From Symbiodinium sp. CCMP2592 (taxonomy: Eukaryota; Sar; Dinophyceae; Suessiales; Symbiodiniaceae): DNA of 64,000 bases. The notes under the pieces are model-generated. The model did no database searches and was not told the DNA's origin. It saw only the letters and a list, made by a program, of their open reading frames with translations. Location of the stretch: NCBI GenBank assembly GCA_905221615.1, contig CAJNDT010005915.1, forward strand, positions 58,501-122,500, given 5' to 3'. Positions 52,736 through 64,000 of this stretch are shown here, piece after piece; the stretch's first letter is position 1; the number at the start of each line of letters is the position of its first letter. The translations under genes and the position numbers were made by a program.

Positions 52736-54480
52736 ATGCTCCATCATCTCCGAGAGCTGTGCATGTCTTCAGTTTTTGAGATTTTGTGCTTGAGGCGTGC
52801 AGCTCCTGAATGCTGCTCTGTTGCTGTGGTTGCTGACCTCCTCATATTGCCGGATGCCGAGCATGGAATATCTCAAGTTGCAGCCCGGCCAAAGATGCAC
52901 TGGTCGTCCAAGCATGTGCCTTCTGAAACCTTAAGGTGCTGCTCACGGAAGAGAGCGAAGCTTCCGAGAGGGCTGGATGCGTGCGTGTTCCCAGGAGCCA
53001 TGGGGTGCAGTGACCGTGGCGAAAAACGGCGACAGATTTGCCAGCCGGTGCTTTCATGTTGTCCACATTTGCCGTACATAATTCTGAGAACCTGCTGAAT
53101 CTGTCGATGCACTAGGACTCCCTCATGCACGAGGCGCGTGAATGCAAGGAAGGATGGATGTTGTGATCTCGCCGTTCTCATGAAGTTAAAGAGGGGCCCC
53201 GCCCGTGCAAATTGGCATGAGACACTTGTCAAAAAGCTGCCGGCATCAGAAGACCCCATCTCCGAGAAATTCCCAAGCAGCCGAGAACCTGCTGCATGTT
53301 GTGGCCGTTGTGTGCCCTTACCTTGTTCCGGAGATCGTGGCGAGCTTACCAATTGCAGATTCTTCATGCCTGTTTGGTGTTGAGGCTTCTGCGGAGAAAG
53401 GAGTTGCTAAGGCCGTCCACCCAGATCCGATAACTTACCGTATACTCTTCTTAGTCGGCTGTTCTTTCAGTCTGCTCGATGTCATGTGGCATTGTGGCAG
53501 ATGTCCTGCTGAATCATGCCTCTTGAGTGGTCTGACCACAGCTGCATAAGGCCGCCTTGGCACGCGACTTGAAAATCTTCAAGTTGTACGGCTGCTGTTT
53601 AGCCCTGAGCTTGCACGAGGACATGAGGACTAGGAAGGCTTCCATCTCCAGGAACAAAAGTCCCGGTCAAGCAACGCCTTTCATCCGTGTCTGCTTGGTA
53701 CATCGCTTCAGCTGTCCCGTGCTGCGATGCTGGAAAAGAGCCCCAGATGCCCCGGACGCAGACACCAGATAACTGACAAGTTGTTGAACTGTGGCTGGAG
53801 CTGCTGCACGCATGTCTGAATGAGAGGACTTCCGGATATGCAATGGTTCCCTACAAGCTGCCAAGACTTTTTTCGGGAAGGATGCCGCTCGGCTACACTT
53901 TCGCTAGTCGCGGGCTCGCAGTATCATGCAGGTAGTGCATCGAATCGACAGCACCAGCATAGAGGGTTTCGCGACTGTGTGCCAGCTTCTGAAATTCCCG
54001 ATACCAACTCGCGGGAGACGACGCGGAGGGGTCTTGGCAATAGTCCTTGAATTTGCACGAGGTGGAGGGTTCGAGCTTCCTGATGCTGGTGGACGAAGCT
54101 TACAGGCAGCCCTCGCATGCCTTCGCTAGCTCACTTATCACAGTTGTTGCTTCGCCTTCTGGAAGCTTGAGCAGTTTACGGGGCAATGCCAGATGCAGTC
54201 CGGTGCGCTTTGTTTGCCTTGTGTGCAGTATGACATGCCTAGAGAAGTCGGATTGTCGAAGACCGTGCCGTCAGGGACAACTTCTCGCAGTTGTGCAAGC
54301 ATATAGCGAGGGCCTTGGTGGTGCCTGGCTAATGGATGCCATGGATGCCAATGGTAGTGTTAGCAGCCCACCCAGAACCCGAGGATGGCTCGCGGATTCC
54401 AAGAAGCGTAACCGTGAAGCTGATCTTAGCAGATCCGGCCCCCACCGTTGGTGGCTGAGTGGGGTTAGCGGTTAGTGGGC
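52736..54480 (+). CDS. Cluster of short orphan exons
   Basis: Coding-like + strand pieces, each bordered by plausible AG acceptors: about 52931-53010 (LKVLLTEESEASERAG), 53275-53420 (AAENLLHVVAVVCPYLVPEI), 53555-53650 (RDLKIFKLYGCCLALSLHED), 53929-54030 (VVHRIDSTSIEGFATVCQLL), about 54045-54115 (LNLHEVEGSSFLMLVDEAYR) and 54280-54370 (LLAVVQAYSEGLGGAWLMDA). Their spacing (200-300 bp) resembles that of the NAE1 exons, so one split gene is plausible. I recognise no family and could not chain them with confident splice sites. Confidence 0.35.
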
Positions 54481-56120
54481 ACCAAGTCAGTCGTCCTGCC
54501 CTGTGCTGCTTCGGCGATCAATGGCAGGCCTGTCAGCTGATTCTCCTGTACCATGGACGGCCAGGCCAGCTACGGCTTGTCCAGCTACGCAGTATCTGGA
54601 TGTATGGAGTTGCACTCCAACTCCAGGACGGACCTACCTGCTTGGCATCAAGTATGGAACTCGGTGAGCAAGCAAGGTCTTACCATACACATGTTCTGCG
54701 TCTCCAGGCGGGTCTCGGGCTTCACTGAGCAAAGAAGGCACGGAAACCTGTTGCATGCAAGAGGCATGCGCGAGTTTCGTGTTCGAAAGGGTTAGTTCGA
54801 CGTCTGGAGGAGTTCTGAGCATTGCAGCACAGCAGAGCAGAGTGAGGTCCCCACCCGGCCGAGTTCAGCCGGATCCCGAAGTTCAGGAGCTCCAGCAGAG
54901 CAGCAGTGCTACACACGACGCAGCTTTGATAGACGTGGGCCCGGCCAGACGTGCTTGGAGGACACTCGCCACCCTCTTGCACCCGACCATGTGGTTCCTT
55001 CACCGAGCCCTCTTGGTTCTCCACAGCCACCAGACCCTTTCCTTAATCAGGCAAGAAGTGTGCCAATGAATCCCGTTGCTGAAATGCTTTGCTGCCAATC
55101 TTAAGGAGAAGGATCGACCCGCCAAAATGGACAGAGGGTCTGGAGACCCTCCGATCATGCTGGCATACTCAGGGTTCAGCAGCGACCGCGATGGGGCAAG
55201 CTCTGCAAGCTTGTGCTACACTTCGTCATCAGATGGAAGGGGCGCATCAGGCCAGTCCCGCATCGCCCAATTTTTTCCTGTGTTGGGCATATTACAGGGA
55301 TCTGGCCGTGTCAGGTTTCAGCCTTCTTTTCACCGGAACGGACGGCACCGTCCAGACAGATCCCATGCTCGGGAAGGCAGATGCATGCGTCCTTCACTGA
55401 GAGGAAACTCCTGCAGAGCGAGCAATGCAATGAATGCAATGTGCTGTTGCTGAGGTTGAGACGGACGTCGTCTGGTCGGAAGAGGGTTTCCACTGCCGAT
55501 GTTGCAGCCTGCCACCATGTCCACTGGACGATCAACAGAGAGACGCCCTTGCTTGCAGCAACTTCAAGCCGCGCAGGCTTGCGTTGAGCACGCTGCTTGT
55601 GCTTGTGTCTGCAAGACAGAACTGCGAGCATGCGCGCCCCACTGTAAAGGCACACACACGGAAACGTCCAGATGCGCAGGCTAGTGACTTGAACCGCGAG
55701 AAACACCCCATCCACAAAAGTCGTTGAAGGAGGTCCCTTACCGCGTTGACAGTTTACGCTTGCTTCTGGTGCCCCTATCAAATCCTGTCACGGTGATATA
55801 GCCTTCGCTGTGGTGTGGCTCTGGAGCGTTCCCCCCCTGTAGAAGCACTGGCTGTCATGCGGATCGTTACATTGACAACCGCCGCCTCGCCTCCCCACCG
55901 GCGGTTTGGGTGGTGGGTTCTGTTCCGGCGAGAGCCGTGTTCGCAATCTGCCCCTGCAAAAACAAAGGGGACTTTTATATCGTCGTGACGATCCAATCGC
56001 ACCCAAAACGGCTCGATCCCTGTGACAGTTGTTGCTGCAGGCAGCCCCGTACCGTGCAAGAGGGCGTCAGGGTTGGGTGAGGGGCGGGGTGGCAGACCGG
56101 AATCCGGGATCACATGTTAT
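54481..56120. other. Further exon candidates, unresolved
   Basis: Possible + pieces at 54570-54660 (CPATQYLDVWSCTPTPGRTY), about 54830-55100 (a Pro/Ser-rich stretch ending FLNQARSVPMNPVAEMLCC) and 55110-55390 (KWTEGLETLRSCWHTQGSAA). On the - strand, 55778-56113 is also open. The + pieces could extend the preceding cluster; none is identifiable. Confidence 0.3.
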
Positions 56121-56681
56121 AGCTTTCTGGCATCTTTCACACATGTGGCTTGAACCGATGAAGTGTTTCACTGAAGATCTTGCTTTGGAACACTTTGGAC
56201 CCTGTCTAGGCGAAAACGGAAGCACTCCAGCTTGGAGGTTCTCCAGGGGACCTGGGCCACTTGGCGGGAAGCTCCACAGTGTGGCCACTGGTGTTAAAAG
56301 TTTCACGAGGCTCCAGGATGCGTCACGTTCTGGATAGGTTTCCCTGCTCTCAGTTGATTGAGGCGCTGGAACCCTCGTTCTCCGGCATCGCGCAGCAGTT
56401 CATGCACCGCCTGACCTTCATCGGCGACAGGCCAGGACAGGGCAGTTCCCCGCCTTCGGCCTTGGGCCCGCCGCCCTGCCCAGAGGTGCATAGATGCTTT
56501 GGGGCAGCGGTGGAAGATCACGGACGACAACGGCACGCTCTACCTGATCAAGGGCCGTATCTGGGTCAGTGGCAATGTTCTTTTTCGCGAAGGTAAATCG
56601 GGCATAGCCGCGGGCTCAGACTCAGACACAGCGCCTGTCTTTTCGAGCCCGGTAGTACCTCATACGAAGTGGATCATCTGA
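56121..56681 (+). CDS. Unidentified exons ending in a stop at 56681
   Basis: Three coding-like + pieces: about 56155-56290 (CFTEDLALEHFGPCLGENGS), 56318-56430 (RFPCSQLIEALEPSFSGIAQ then FMHRLTFIGDRPG) and 56499-56681 (QRWKITDDNGTLYLIKGRIW then VSGNVLFREGKSG). The last is beta-strand-like with DDNG and a conserved-looking LYLIKGR. The family is unknown to me. Confidence 0.4.
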
Positions 56682-57580
56682 CGTGCTTAGATTCTCTGCT
56701 GCGCTGTGGTGATTACTCTCTCGACAGCTAAACATCATTCCTGCAACCTATACATCTTGTTTTGCCACTGTTTTCGTAGTTTCTCTCTCTTAAGCGTATG
56801 GTTCGAAAAGTGACAAATAATAGTTGACAGGTTAGTGCTCCCGCATTACTCTTGTCTGTTTTCTGTTTTGACGTCTCTGTTTTGTCTCTTTGTGTCACTG
56901 TATGCGTGTGTGATCGGGAGCGAAAGAGCGAGCATCTTGTAATGACATAGTCAAAGACCCACGTAGATGCAGGGCAACACATACGACAACAAGACAACTC
57001 CGCACATGGAGAACTATCCAAGCGACTCAGTGTCAGCATCTGGTTGCGGACGGAACTATGGCTTGACTGCTTAGACGGGAGCTTGAAATTAGTATTCCAA
57101 GTGCAAGACTGAAGTTGAGCATACTGCCCCGATGCATCGGAGACCAAGGTCATGCGTTTCCAGCGGGAAGAGGCCGAACAAGTGCATGACGCCGTATGTA
57201 GTTTTGCGAAATGTGTGACGGTGAGTTCAGACTGTCATGCCGTGAGGACCTCGCCATGGGATTTGAGGCAGCTGCGCTTTGGGTAGAGGTTTCTGTCCGA
57301 GCGAAAACCGCATGGATCAGCCTTTCGTGACGCCGCCACTCCGCAATATTCGTACGTGCGATGTAAAGGTCATGAGCACAGGTTTTGCAAACGGTCGCAG
57401 GAAGACATGGATGCCGAAGATGTGCAGGAGCAGGCAGCAGCTTTGTGGCTTAGTAGCCTAGTGTCGCTTTCCAAGTAGTTCGCGGCTTAAAGCAGTATGA
57501 TTTTGCTCGGGAGCAGAGTGCCCTGACAAGCCCTGGAAGTCTCACATCTACCTGCAACATTCCGAAGCTCGGCTGTGTCG
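56682..57580. other. Stretch without an identifiable gene
   Basis: Somewhat AT-richer than its neighbours. It contains a GTTTTGTCTCTTTGTGTC-type pyrimidine/G tract near 56860-56900 and no ORF of convincing composition. Confidence 0.4.
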
Positions 57581-57587
57581 TTTTCTA

Positions 57588-58166
57588 GAACCTTGCGTAT
57601 GCGGAGGACAGCCTGCAAGTCTTGGAGAATATCGTCTCGCGCTGCTACGACGAGCACTCTCCGCTTGGGTCCAAGGAAACGGCACGATGCGAAGACTAAC
57701 CCGGGAAGAGCTCACGAGTCCAGTATGGGTTTTTTTTGGCGGCGCGTATGCACATGTCAGCCACCAAAAGGCCGGGTAGCCTTCGCATGTGGCCCCTTTC
57801 TGCCCAGGGATCTGCTACTGGAGCTGGGCCTGAACCAGTGACGACCTGCTGCGGAGTTTTAAGTCTGCGAGGCGTTCCGTTCCTGGAGCTCTCCTGGCCC
57901 TCCTGAAACCTGGGAAGGACCGTTCGGAGCCCCGCCCCATCAGATTTTTGGCGGGCCTTGCCAAGCAAGTGGTCGCCAGTTGCGCCCCGAAGACCTTAGA
58001 AATCATTTGATAAGCCAAAGGACCTCGCTCCAAAGTTGGTGGACTATACGTGGGAAGCAGCGCCGGTAAGGCCATGTTCAAAGTTTCACCGTGCGGCTAG
58101 TTCCGACGAGGTGCAGGCTCAAAAACAAGGCACGAAGCGGACGCGAAAGCGTGCCAACATGAGCTC
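57588..58166 (+). pseudogene. Possible reverse-transcriptase fragment and adjoining coding remnants
   Basis: Coding-like + pieces lie close together in different frames: 57591-57690 (YAEDSLQVLENIVSRCYDEH), 57855-58008 (VPGALLALLKPGKDRSEPRP then IRFLAGLAKQVV) and 58005-58165 (PKDLAPKLVDYTWEAAPVRP). The middle one resembles the start of a non-LTR reverse transcriptase, where LLxKPGK is followed by a spacer, RPI and a K-containing helix. If so this is a small decayed fragment: the FxDD catalytic region was not seen. It could instead be three exons of an unknown host gene. Confidence 0.3.
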
Positions 58167-59180
58167 AGCAAACTTGTGAGTTTCGGTGGAGCGTCAGCGC
58201 ACTAAAGCGTAACTTGGCCACACCCAGCAGGGGGCACATAGGCATGCGATTAGTTTGTACCTCAAGTATGGTAAGGCCAGACGATTGCTGCAGGACGCGC
58301 ATCGCCTGTTTGAGGCCGGCTTGTCTTTGGCTTTTTCTGACCGGAAGGTTCAGAATTTTCACGGCGTTTGCTGCACCATGTTGCAGATTGCAGAATACGG
58401 GATTTGACAAACAAAGGAGCAAATTGCACTTCACGGCCGGGAAGATCTTCACCAGAAGACCTTGGACATGGAGGACGCTGCTCTTGGACGGTGCGTGCGT
58501 GTTCTGAACTGCGACCTTCCAAGCCTAAGAATGCCAAACCCCTGCCCCTGCCCAGCTGCCAGGGCATCTGCTGCAGTGAATCGGGTGTCAGCAAGAACTG
58601 CCCGAAGAATGCAAAAGAATGCAAAGGAATGGCTTGGGTACGTCATGTTGCTCGGATATCACTTGCACCAAATCCCTGTCCCTGCCCCCGCCCCAGACCA
58701 GCCGACAGGAGGAATGGGGAATCTCGCTGCGTTGTGGCCTCTTAATGACCATGCTCGCGCAGGCTTCTGCACACCTTCGGAAGAAGTGGAAGTTTGCGTG
58801 TGAAGTTGGTTGGTCAGAGAACAGCATGAAGGTCAAGGGCAAGGTGGGTGAACAAGGTCGCTAGTCCGGCTGAGTAGGCCGCAACTAAGTCTTCACACCT
58901 TCGGATCGCGTGGCATTCTGCTCCGCCTTGCTCCACCGAAAAGATCGCAGGTGCAGGCCTTCGAGCTCCTCAACCGGATTGAAGACAAGGCAACATGATG
59001 CAACTTGCACATGTCATGTAGGGTTTCAGCAGCAACATGTGTCTGAAGAGTAGAAAGGAAAGGAGCGTCGTGGCATGCTTGTGCCACGTACGTTGAGCAG
59101 GGTCAGTGTCTACCTCTCCATGACTTAATGCTTTGGGCAGGAGAGGACTTTATCAACGGCTATCAAGCTTAGCATCTCCC
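58167..59180. other. Stretch without an identifiable gene
   Basis: ORFs of 90-125 codons overlap on both strands over 58165-58864, which argues against any one being real. Two CCCTGCCCCTGCCC-like words (58543 and 58675) mark a local C-rich repeat. Confidence 0.35.
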
Positions 59181-59187
59181 TGCAGGT

Positions 59188-59397
59188 GCAGCCGCGGTGG
59201 TGTTTGCACGGCTTGTGTTTTCGTCTTCAGGACGTCGCTTGTTCACTGCCAGTCAAACTCCTGCTTTATCCAACCCCACCCGTTGCCAATTGCTTGCTTG
59301 TGACTTTGGCGACCCTGTCTCACGTGCCTGGAAGGAGGCGTATTTGCATTTGCACCTTGTGCGTGGTGGAACCTGCTTGTCCAAAAGCCTGTGCTAA
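59188..59397 (+). CDS. Unidentified terminal exon
   Basis: Preceded by CCTGCAG at 59184-59187 and open to TAA at 59395-59397. Contains VVFARLVFSSSGRRLFTASQ and CQLLACDFGDPVSRAWKEAY. The composition is good, with a Ser/Arg/Ala-rich start like an organelle-targeting segment, but no family is recogn​ised. Confidence 0.35.
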   Translation, partial: AAAVVFARLVFSSSGRRLFTASQTPALSNPTRCQLLACDFGDPVSRAWKEAYLHLHLVRGGTCLSKSLC

Positions 59398-61985
59398 AGC
59401 CGAAAGGGTTGTCGAAATTGGACTTGTAAGGTCGCGAGCGTGTGATGTGTAAGCCAAACATGCAACGAAGCTGCTCCAAGTTGCATGGAACACAGGCCCA
59501 GCAACGGCTTCGGAGCTTCAAACTTCCATTGGGGTGCTTGCGTTTCTTATGGAAACTTGCTGTGCTTGCAAGCTGGTGTGTTAGGATTCTGTGTGTGTGC
59601 GTATGCTTGATGGTGCACGGGCGAAGCTCTGTCCAGCCCCAGTCAGTTTGCACCTCGAACTGTCGGGAAGCTAGAGGCAGAGCGAGAAGCCTCCCCACGG
59701 TTGCAGCGCCTGCTTGCGAAGCTGCGGTCGGAGCTGATGCCTCAGGCGGCATCAACAACTTCTGACACTTGGCCTTCGCATCGAACTAGGCATACTATGC
59801 TGTAGTCATTTGGAAGTTGGATGTGACGGGGCTGCAGGGGAGATGCTACAATAGATCATTGGGAAGCGCTGCTGTAAGGAAAACCGTCACCCGAGACCGC
59901 TTGCAGCACCTATGAGGTTGTTGGAGATGAAGTCCGCAGTCCCGGAGACCTGAGGGAGAGGTCTGGCCGTACTGTGGACCGTGAAACAGAAACGGGGCGT
60001 GTTTCTCGTGCCAGCTCCGTGAGAAGCTTCGTGCGCGCTTGAGCTTCTTGGCGCGATCGCATGTACATAGTTCTCAAGCTCCGGATGTTGCCCAAGGTCG
60101 GCCGCCGGAAAGGCAAGTTTCACTTCCTGGGGGTCGGACTGTGTGGGACTCTTCTTGCATGCCCGGCACTTCCGGCGGATTCTCAATGCTGAGCCCGTGC
60201 ATTGCTTTTTCACCCCTTCCCCTTGCATGTTGTGTTCTAGCATGTGTGTGCAGTCAGGCTTCCCTGTGTGGCCGTGTCATGTTCGGGCCTCCAGGCAAGT
60301 GATCATGTCCCATGCTGCCCAAGCAAGAAGAAGTTCTCCGGACGACGAAGCAGCACATAGAGCCGCCAAGTGCAGCACCCAGACGCCCCAACACAGGCCC
60401 CGCAGCATCTCAATGCCCGCGATGTAGTGCACCCTTGTCCCCATCCGGGGCCATGCTACCCGGCAGCATGTTAGCAGGCTAAAACTGGCTAAACTGCACA
60501 TTCTCTGCATGCAGGGGGAAGCACAACTCGACTTCAGATCAGGGCTGCCCAGGACAAGCGAACCACGGGTAAGGAATCGGCTGCTGGGAACGCCTTTAAG
60601 GTCATTGAGTCCAGAAATGAACCGTTGTCGACAGATGCATGACATATCCACCGACTGTGAACCTGAATTAAGCCTCACGAGCCTGGATGCAACCAAGATG
60701 TTGCACGATAGCGACAGTTATTGCGTATGGCGTATTTGCTGAGGTGTTAGGTCGACAGGTTTGAATCTAACTGAGTCGAACCAACCAGCATGAGGTTTGC
60801 CGGACCCGCGAACAGAGCCGCAGCTGCTGTGGCGGTTCCAGTCTGGTTCTGATCTCATGCACTTCGGCCATCTGAAGAGGCCCATAGTCTTCGAAAGCCA
60901 GCAGACTGACCATCGCCAATCTTGGTTGAACTTACCGAAAGTTCGCTGAATGTATCCTGTTCAGGAAGAAGCACCTGAGAAATTTGATTTGGGCCAGGCT
61001 GACAGAAAGTGAAGGGAGGTCCAAAGAGTCGTCTGCCCTTCTTCTTGTGCAGGTTTGTTACATATGGACTTGCTTTTCTGGTGCTGCCGTTGGCGCAGCC
61101 TGTGCTTCGGAGCTTCTCTGTTTGCCATTTGTTAGCCATGGCCCCTTCCGAAAACTCCAAGGTCCAGCGAGGCATGGGCATATGGCTCGGCCCGGCCTGC
61201 GCGGCCTGCGCGGCCAGGACTGGATTGAAGAGCTGCATTCTTTCTCAAACTCAGGGTCTCAGGCTGTCGAACTGTCAACTGCAAAGGTGCTTGGAGTAGC
61301 ACACCCTGAAGACGACATCCACACATATAACCACAGCTGTCCGGAATGCGGTGCACGGTCAGCGCTCCAGCAACCAGCAGAGAGAAGTTCTGATCTTGCA
61401 GCGCGCTTCGAACAACACCTGCTGAGGGAAGTCCGGCACTGTACCAAGCACACGGCCCTTGTCATGCAATCAGCGGTTTGTAGTGTGGTTGAGTGAGCCC
61501 TGACAGAGCGGCTGTGCAATGCTGTGCATGCTGAAAGCGCCGTATGCAACGCTGTGCATGCTGTAAGCGCCGTATATATTCGACGGTGGCAGGAAGTGCG
61601 TCCGTCTGGTCCTCAGGACCTGTTCAAAACTGCTGCACCCCCGTGGCTACTGACTGTTCGCATGTCTTCCGCCGATTTCACAGGCATGTCAGACCGAGGA
61701 TTGAAGGGCCGGGGGGCCTTCAAGTCTCCACGCTGACCAAACTAGGCGAATCGTGACGAGCTCTTCCTAGGGGTAACCATCACTGAGCAACCTTGAAGTA
61801 GCGTTGGATGGCGACGGGAATAGGGCATTGTATGCAGCTGCAGAAAAGCATCAAAAACACCTCGACGATCCTCGATGGCAAGCGCCAGAAACCGAGGGAT
61901 CAACACAGTATGAACTTGGTCGGCAGTAAAGAAATACATGCAAGATGTGGGCCAAAGGCTCCAAAGGGGATCTGCCTTGCAACTA
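59398..61985. other. Sparse region, weak exon candidates on both strands
   Basis: On the - strand, 59910-60116 is coding-like (RPTLGNIRSLRTMYMRSRQE). On the + strand, about 60330-60470 ends with SQCPRCSAPLSPSGAM (a CxxC), and 61265-61440 contains LGVAHPEDDIHTYNHSCPEC. A 30-bp unit is duplicated in tandem at 61516-61575 (GCAATGCTGTGCATGCTG then AAAGCGCCGTAT). No gene could be assembled. Confidence 0.25.
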
Positions 61986-62670
61986 TCGCTACAACACCTG
62001 TGGAAGTAGCACAAACAAAGAAATAACTTCGCTACAACGCAGGTGGAAGTAGCAGAAACAATGGTGTAGCAGTGTGCTCGGGTGCCGCCAGCTGCTCCCG
62101 CAGCAGCAAAGAAGCAGCTAGGAGCACTAGGAGAACACAGACTGCGTCTCAGCATGATGACTGCCCAAGCAGAGCCTCTCGACCTCGAGGCCTTCCCTTG
62201 TCAACCCGAGCACGCCACGGCAGGCCCACGCCAGGGACTGTCTATCAGCCCCCTTGACACCACTGCAGCGCCCCGGGCGACCACGCCGGGAGGCCAAAGG
62301 AATCCGAAGGCAAGGCAATTACGTCTCAACTCGGCGCGCCGCCGCAGGGCGGCGCGTGCACGGAAAGAGCGCACGACGACACTAAGCTCCTGAAGGAGCG
62401 AATCATGCAGAGGGCCGGGCTCGGCACCAGTGACCTTGCGCCTGGCGCGCAGCTGCCGTGCGAAGGTGGTCCTCCTTGTGACGGGCATAACTCTCCGCCG
62501 CGGCACCGGCCTGCATGCTTGCCTGAGCAAGGGTTGCCTGTCGCTGTGGCGCCATGACGGCGAAATCAAATGCAACATGCGAACCAAGCCAAGCAGGCAA
62601 GTACAAGTCGGCGGGGCGACGCCCTCCAGCCCTCATGTCTAGCATCACATGAAGTTCAGTAGCGTTCACG
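61985..62670 (-). mobile_element. 5'-truncated, frameshifted non-LTR retrotransposon tail
   Basis: On the - strand, about 62650-62440 reads as the C-terminal part of a non-LTR reverse-transcriptase polyprotein: GGRRPADLYLPAW, VAFDFAVMAPQ, GAAAESYARHKEDHL. In dinoflagellate elements of this kind the RPAD...FDFAV segment forms a restriction-enzyme-like endonuclease region. A frameshift near 62430 is followed by LHDSLLQELSVVVRSF and RARAALRRRAEL (about 62410-62325). Toward the 3' end of the element, 61985-62060 holds two copies of a unit of about 43 bp (TTGTAGCGA and CTACTTCCAC on the - strand), like the short tandem repeats at the 3' ends of some LINEs. No reverse-transcriptase domain is found on the 5' side (above 62670), as expected of 5' truncation. 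The family match is from memory. Confidence 0.68.
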
Positions 62671-64000
62671 TACGACCACATGCAATGGAGCAATCCGGCG
62701 AAGGACAAGAACATTAACCGCTTAACATGCAATGGCCGGAAGAGCCTCCATACGCACTCGTTGAATGACCGGCATCGACAAGTAAATGCAGTCGGTCATG
62801 TTGCGGCTGCGACACGACTGCAATTTGCAACGAGAGCCTGTTCGGCTTTCGACCTTCTTTCTTCACGGCTTCCGTGCTTCGAGGCTTATGTTCTTCCCTT
62901 TCGGGCTCTCCAGGCTCTCCTCTACTTGGATTCGTCGCCTCCGGTTTTCGAGTTCGCTGAACTCGCGGCTTTCATCTTCTCGGCCTTTGGGCTTATTGGC
63001 TTGAACGTGCATGTTCTCGAGCTCGTCCATGTCCTAACCGGGTCGGACGTGTCAGGGCCGCAATCCTGTGGACAAGTTTTGTTTATGGAGGCTGACATCG
63101 TCGCAAGTGGGCAATGGGACCCAAAACAACAAGCACCCAGCCAAGTTGCTTTTCTGGAGCAAAACTGACTCACAAAGGTGCCGTCCTGGCATTGCAATGC
63201 AATTTTGTACGCTTTTCAAGATTCTTTTCAGTAGTTTTAGATGATTGAGCGATGTGGTTGTTTTCTGTGCCGAGGCCTTGGCTCCTTTGCCGATTCACCC
63301 GGTGCGGTCTAGAGGCGCCAGGATCTGCCAAAGTGTGTCTTTTGTGCCTGATGGTGCTTCCACGCGACGCCAGCTGCCTTAGTTGTTTCCAGGCTGTTTT
63401 TGAAGATGTAATGTACATGCTTCGTGCTCGTGTTCGCAGCTTGTGGCTTGCATGGTGAGCGGACACTCCAACATGTAATGCCAGGTACATGAAACCGCGA
63501 GATAAGGATGAACATGACATGTGAGGGCGGTGTCCAAAGACTCAAGAGCCGCTGAGTGGCGCGATGCCATGCGGACTTGCAACAGCCAACGTCAGTATGC
63601 GGCTGTCGCTGCAGTGGTGGCCTTACCCGTTGACACATTCCCCCAACCCTGGCACATGCTCCGTGACAGTTGCTCTCCATCCTCATCAGCATTTGGCTCC
63701 TGGCTAGGCATTGCGACCATTGCCAGTGTAGCTCCACAACACCGAATTATTGTCCTAGAGTCTTACCCTTTCTGCCAGACTCTGCAGGGGTCAATTGGAT
63801 GCGGCGGCCTTGAATTCTGAAATCCCCGCAAGAGAAATTCACATACCACAGGGTCTTGAACCGAGGACTCATTCGTGACGACGAGGCACTTGAGGCTGCT
63901 GAGGCCGCAGAGCGAAGAAGCCGTGAACAGCCCCTGAGAATTGAGATGATGCCGCCTGGGCCAGGGCTGATGCTAGGCATCACATCTCACAAGCCGCCTG
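62671..64000. other. Window end, no gene assembled
   Basis: The + frame 62680-63168 and - frames over 62840-63190 are all open because the sequence is built of short TTC/TCG/GGCTT words; I favour no frame. At 63521-63820 an open + segment contains SRAAEWRDAMRTCNSQRQYA. After 63840 a charged - and + overlap runs to the window edge. None is identifiable. Confidence 0.3.

Noticed and set aside
1-64000. tRNA, 5S rRNA or spliced-leader RNA genes
   Set aside because: I looked for GGTTCGA-type arms and leader cores and found no candidate with a credible fold; a tRNAscan/Infernal run would be decisive.

Overview
The window looks like nuclear DNA of a photosynthetic dinoflagellate, most like the Symbiodiniaceae/Suessiales. 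Three lines of evidence support this. (1) Conserved proteins are cut into many tiny exons (27-60 nt) that join in phase only if introns may begin with GC or GA as well as GT, always end in AG, and usually repeat the exon edge (AG|G). (2) A thylakoid thioredoxin (HCF164-like) is present. (3) The mobile-element debris resembles Ty1/copia and non-LTR families I associate with these genomes. There is no bacterial or viral gene block. All convincing host exons lie on the + strand, which fits the one-directional gene blocks of dinoflagellates. No search was run; every name rests on reading translations by eye.

Layout. 0-2.6 kb: an ATP-grasp-like gene with a hydrophobic C-terminal tail. 2.6-8.7 kb: mostly non-coding, with a GTT/GTC microsatellite, a long CA/CG-rich low-complexity tract, degenerate TTTAGGG-like repeats and a GC-rich island. 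8.77-14.89 kb: a satellite of about 50 copies of a 123-bp unit, with one inverted block and a zone of divergent units, ending in a two-copy 109-bp duplication. 15-19.7 kb: simple repeats around a decayed Ty1/copia retrotransposon (gag and integrase remnants, no reverse transcriptase seen). 21.1-35.1 kb: a NEDD8-activating-enzyme regulatory-subunit gene (NAE1/AXR1 type), 29 exons resolved, C-terminus not found. One of its introns (25.1-34.3 kb) is 9.2 kb long and holds, on the same strand, an uninterrupted 562-codon U-box ORF, the exons of an HCF164-like thioredoxin, and weaker exons of a possible TauE/SafE-like transporter. 35.1-41.3 kb: sparse, including an AT-rich island. 41.3-48.6 kb: a zinc-ribbon C-terminus, one clear unknown C-terminal exon and several membrane-protein-like exons. 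49-52.1 kb: a purine/GC-rich block bounded by short direct repeats and carrying a second copy of a repeat that also precedes the copia relic. 52.1-62 kb: scattered unidentified exons and a possible reverse-transcriptase fragment. 62.0-62.7 kb: a 5'-truncated, frameshifted non-LTR retrotransposon tail on the - strand.

Recognisable functions are ubiquitin-like conjugation (NAE1, which with UBA3 activates NEDD8 for cullin ligases; the U-box protein, a likely E3/E4 ligase) and thylakoid redox chemistry (HCF164). The physical mixing of these genes, not a shared pathway, is the most unusual thing here; I see no defence, secretion or biosynthetic system.
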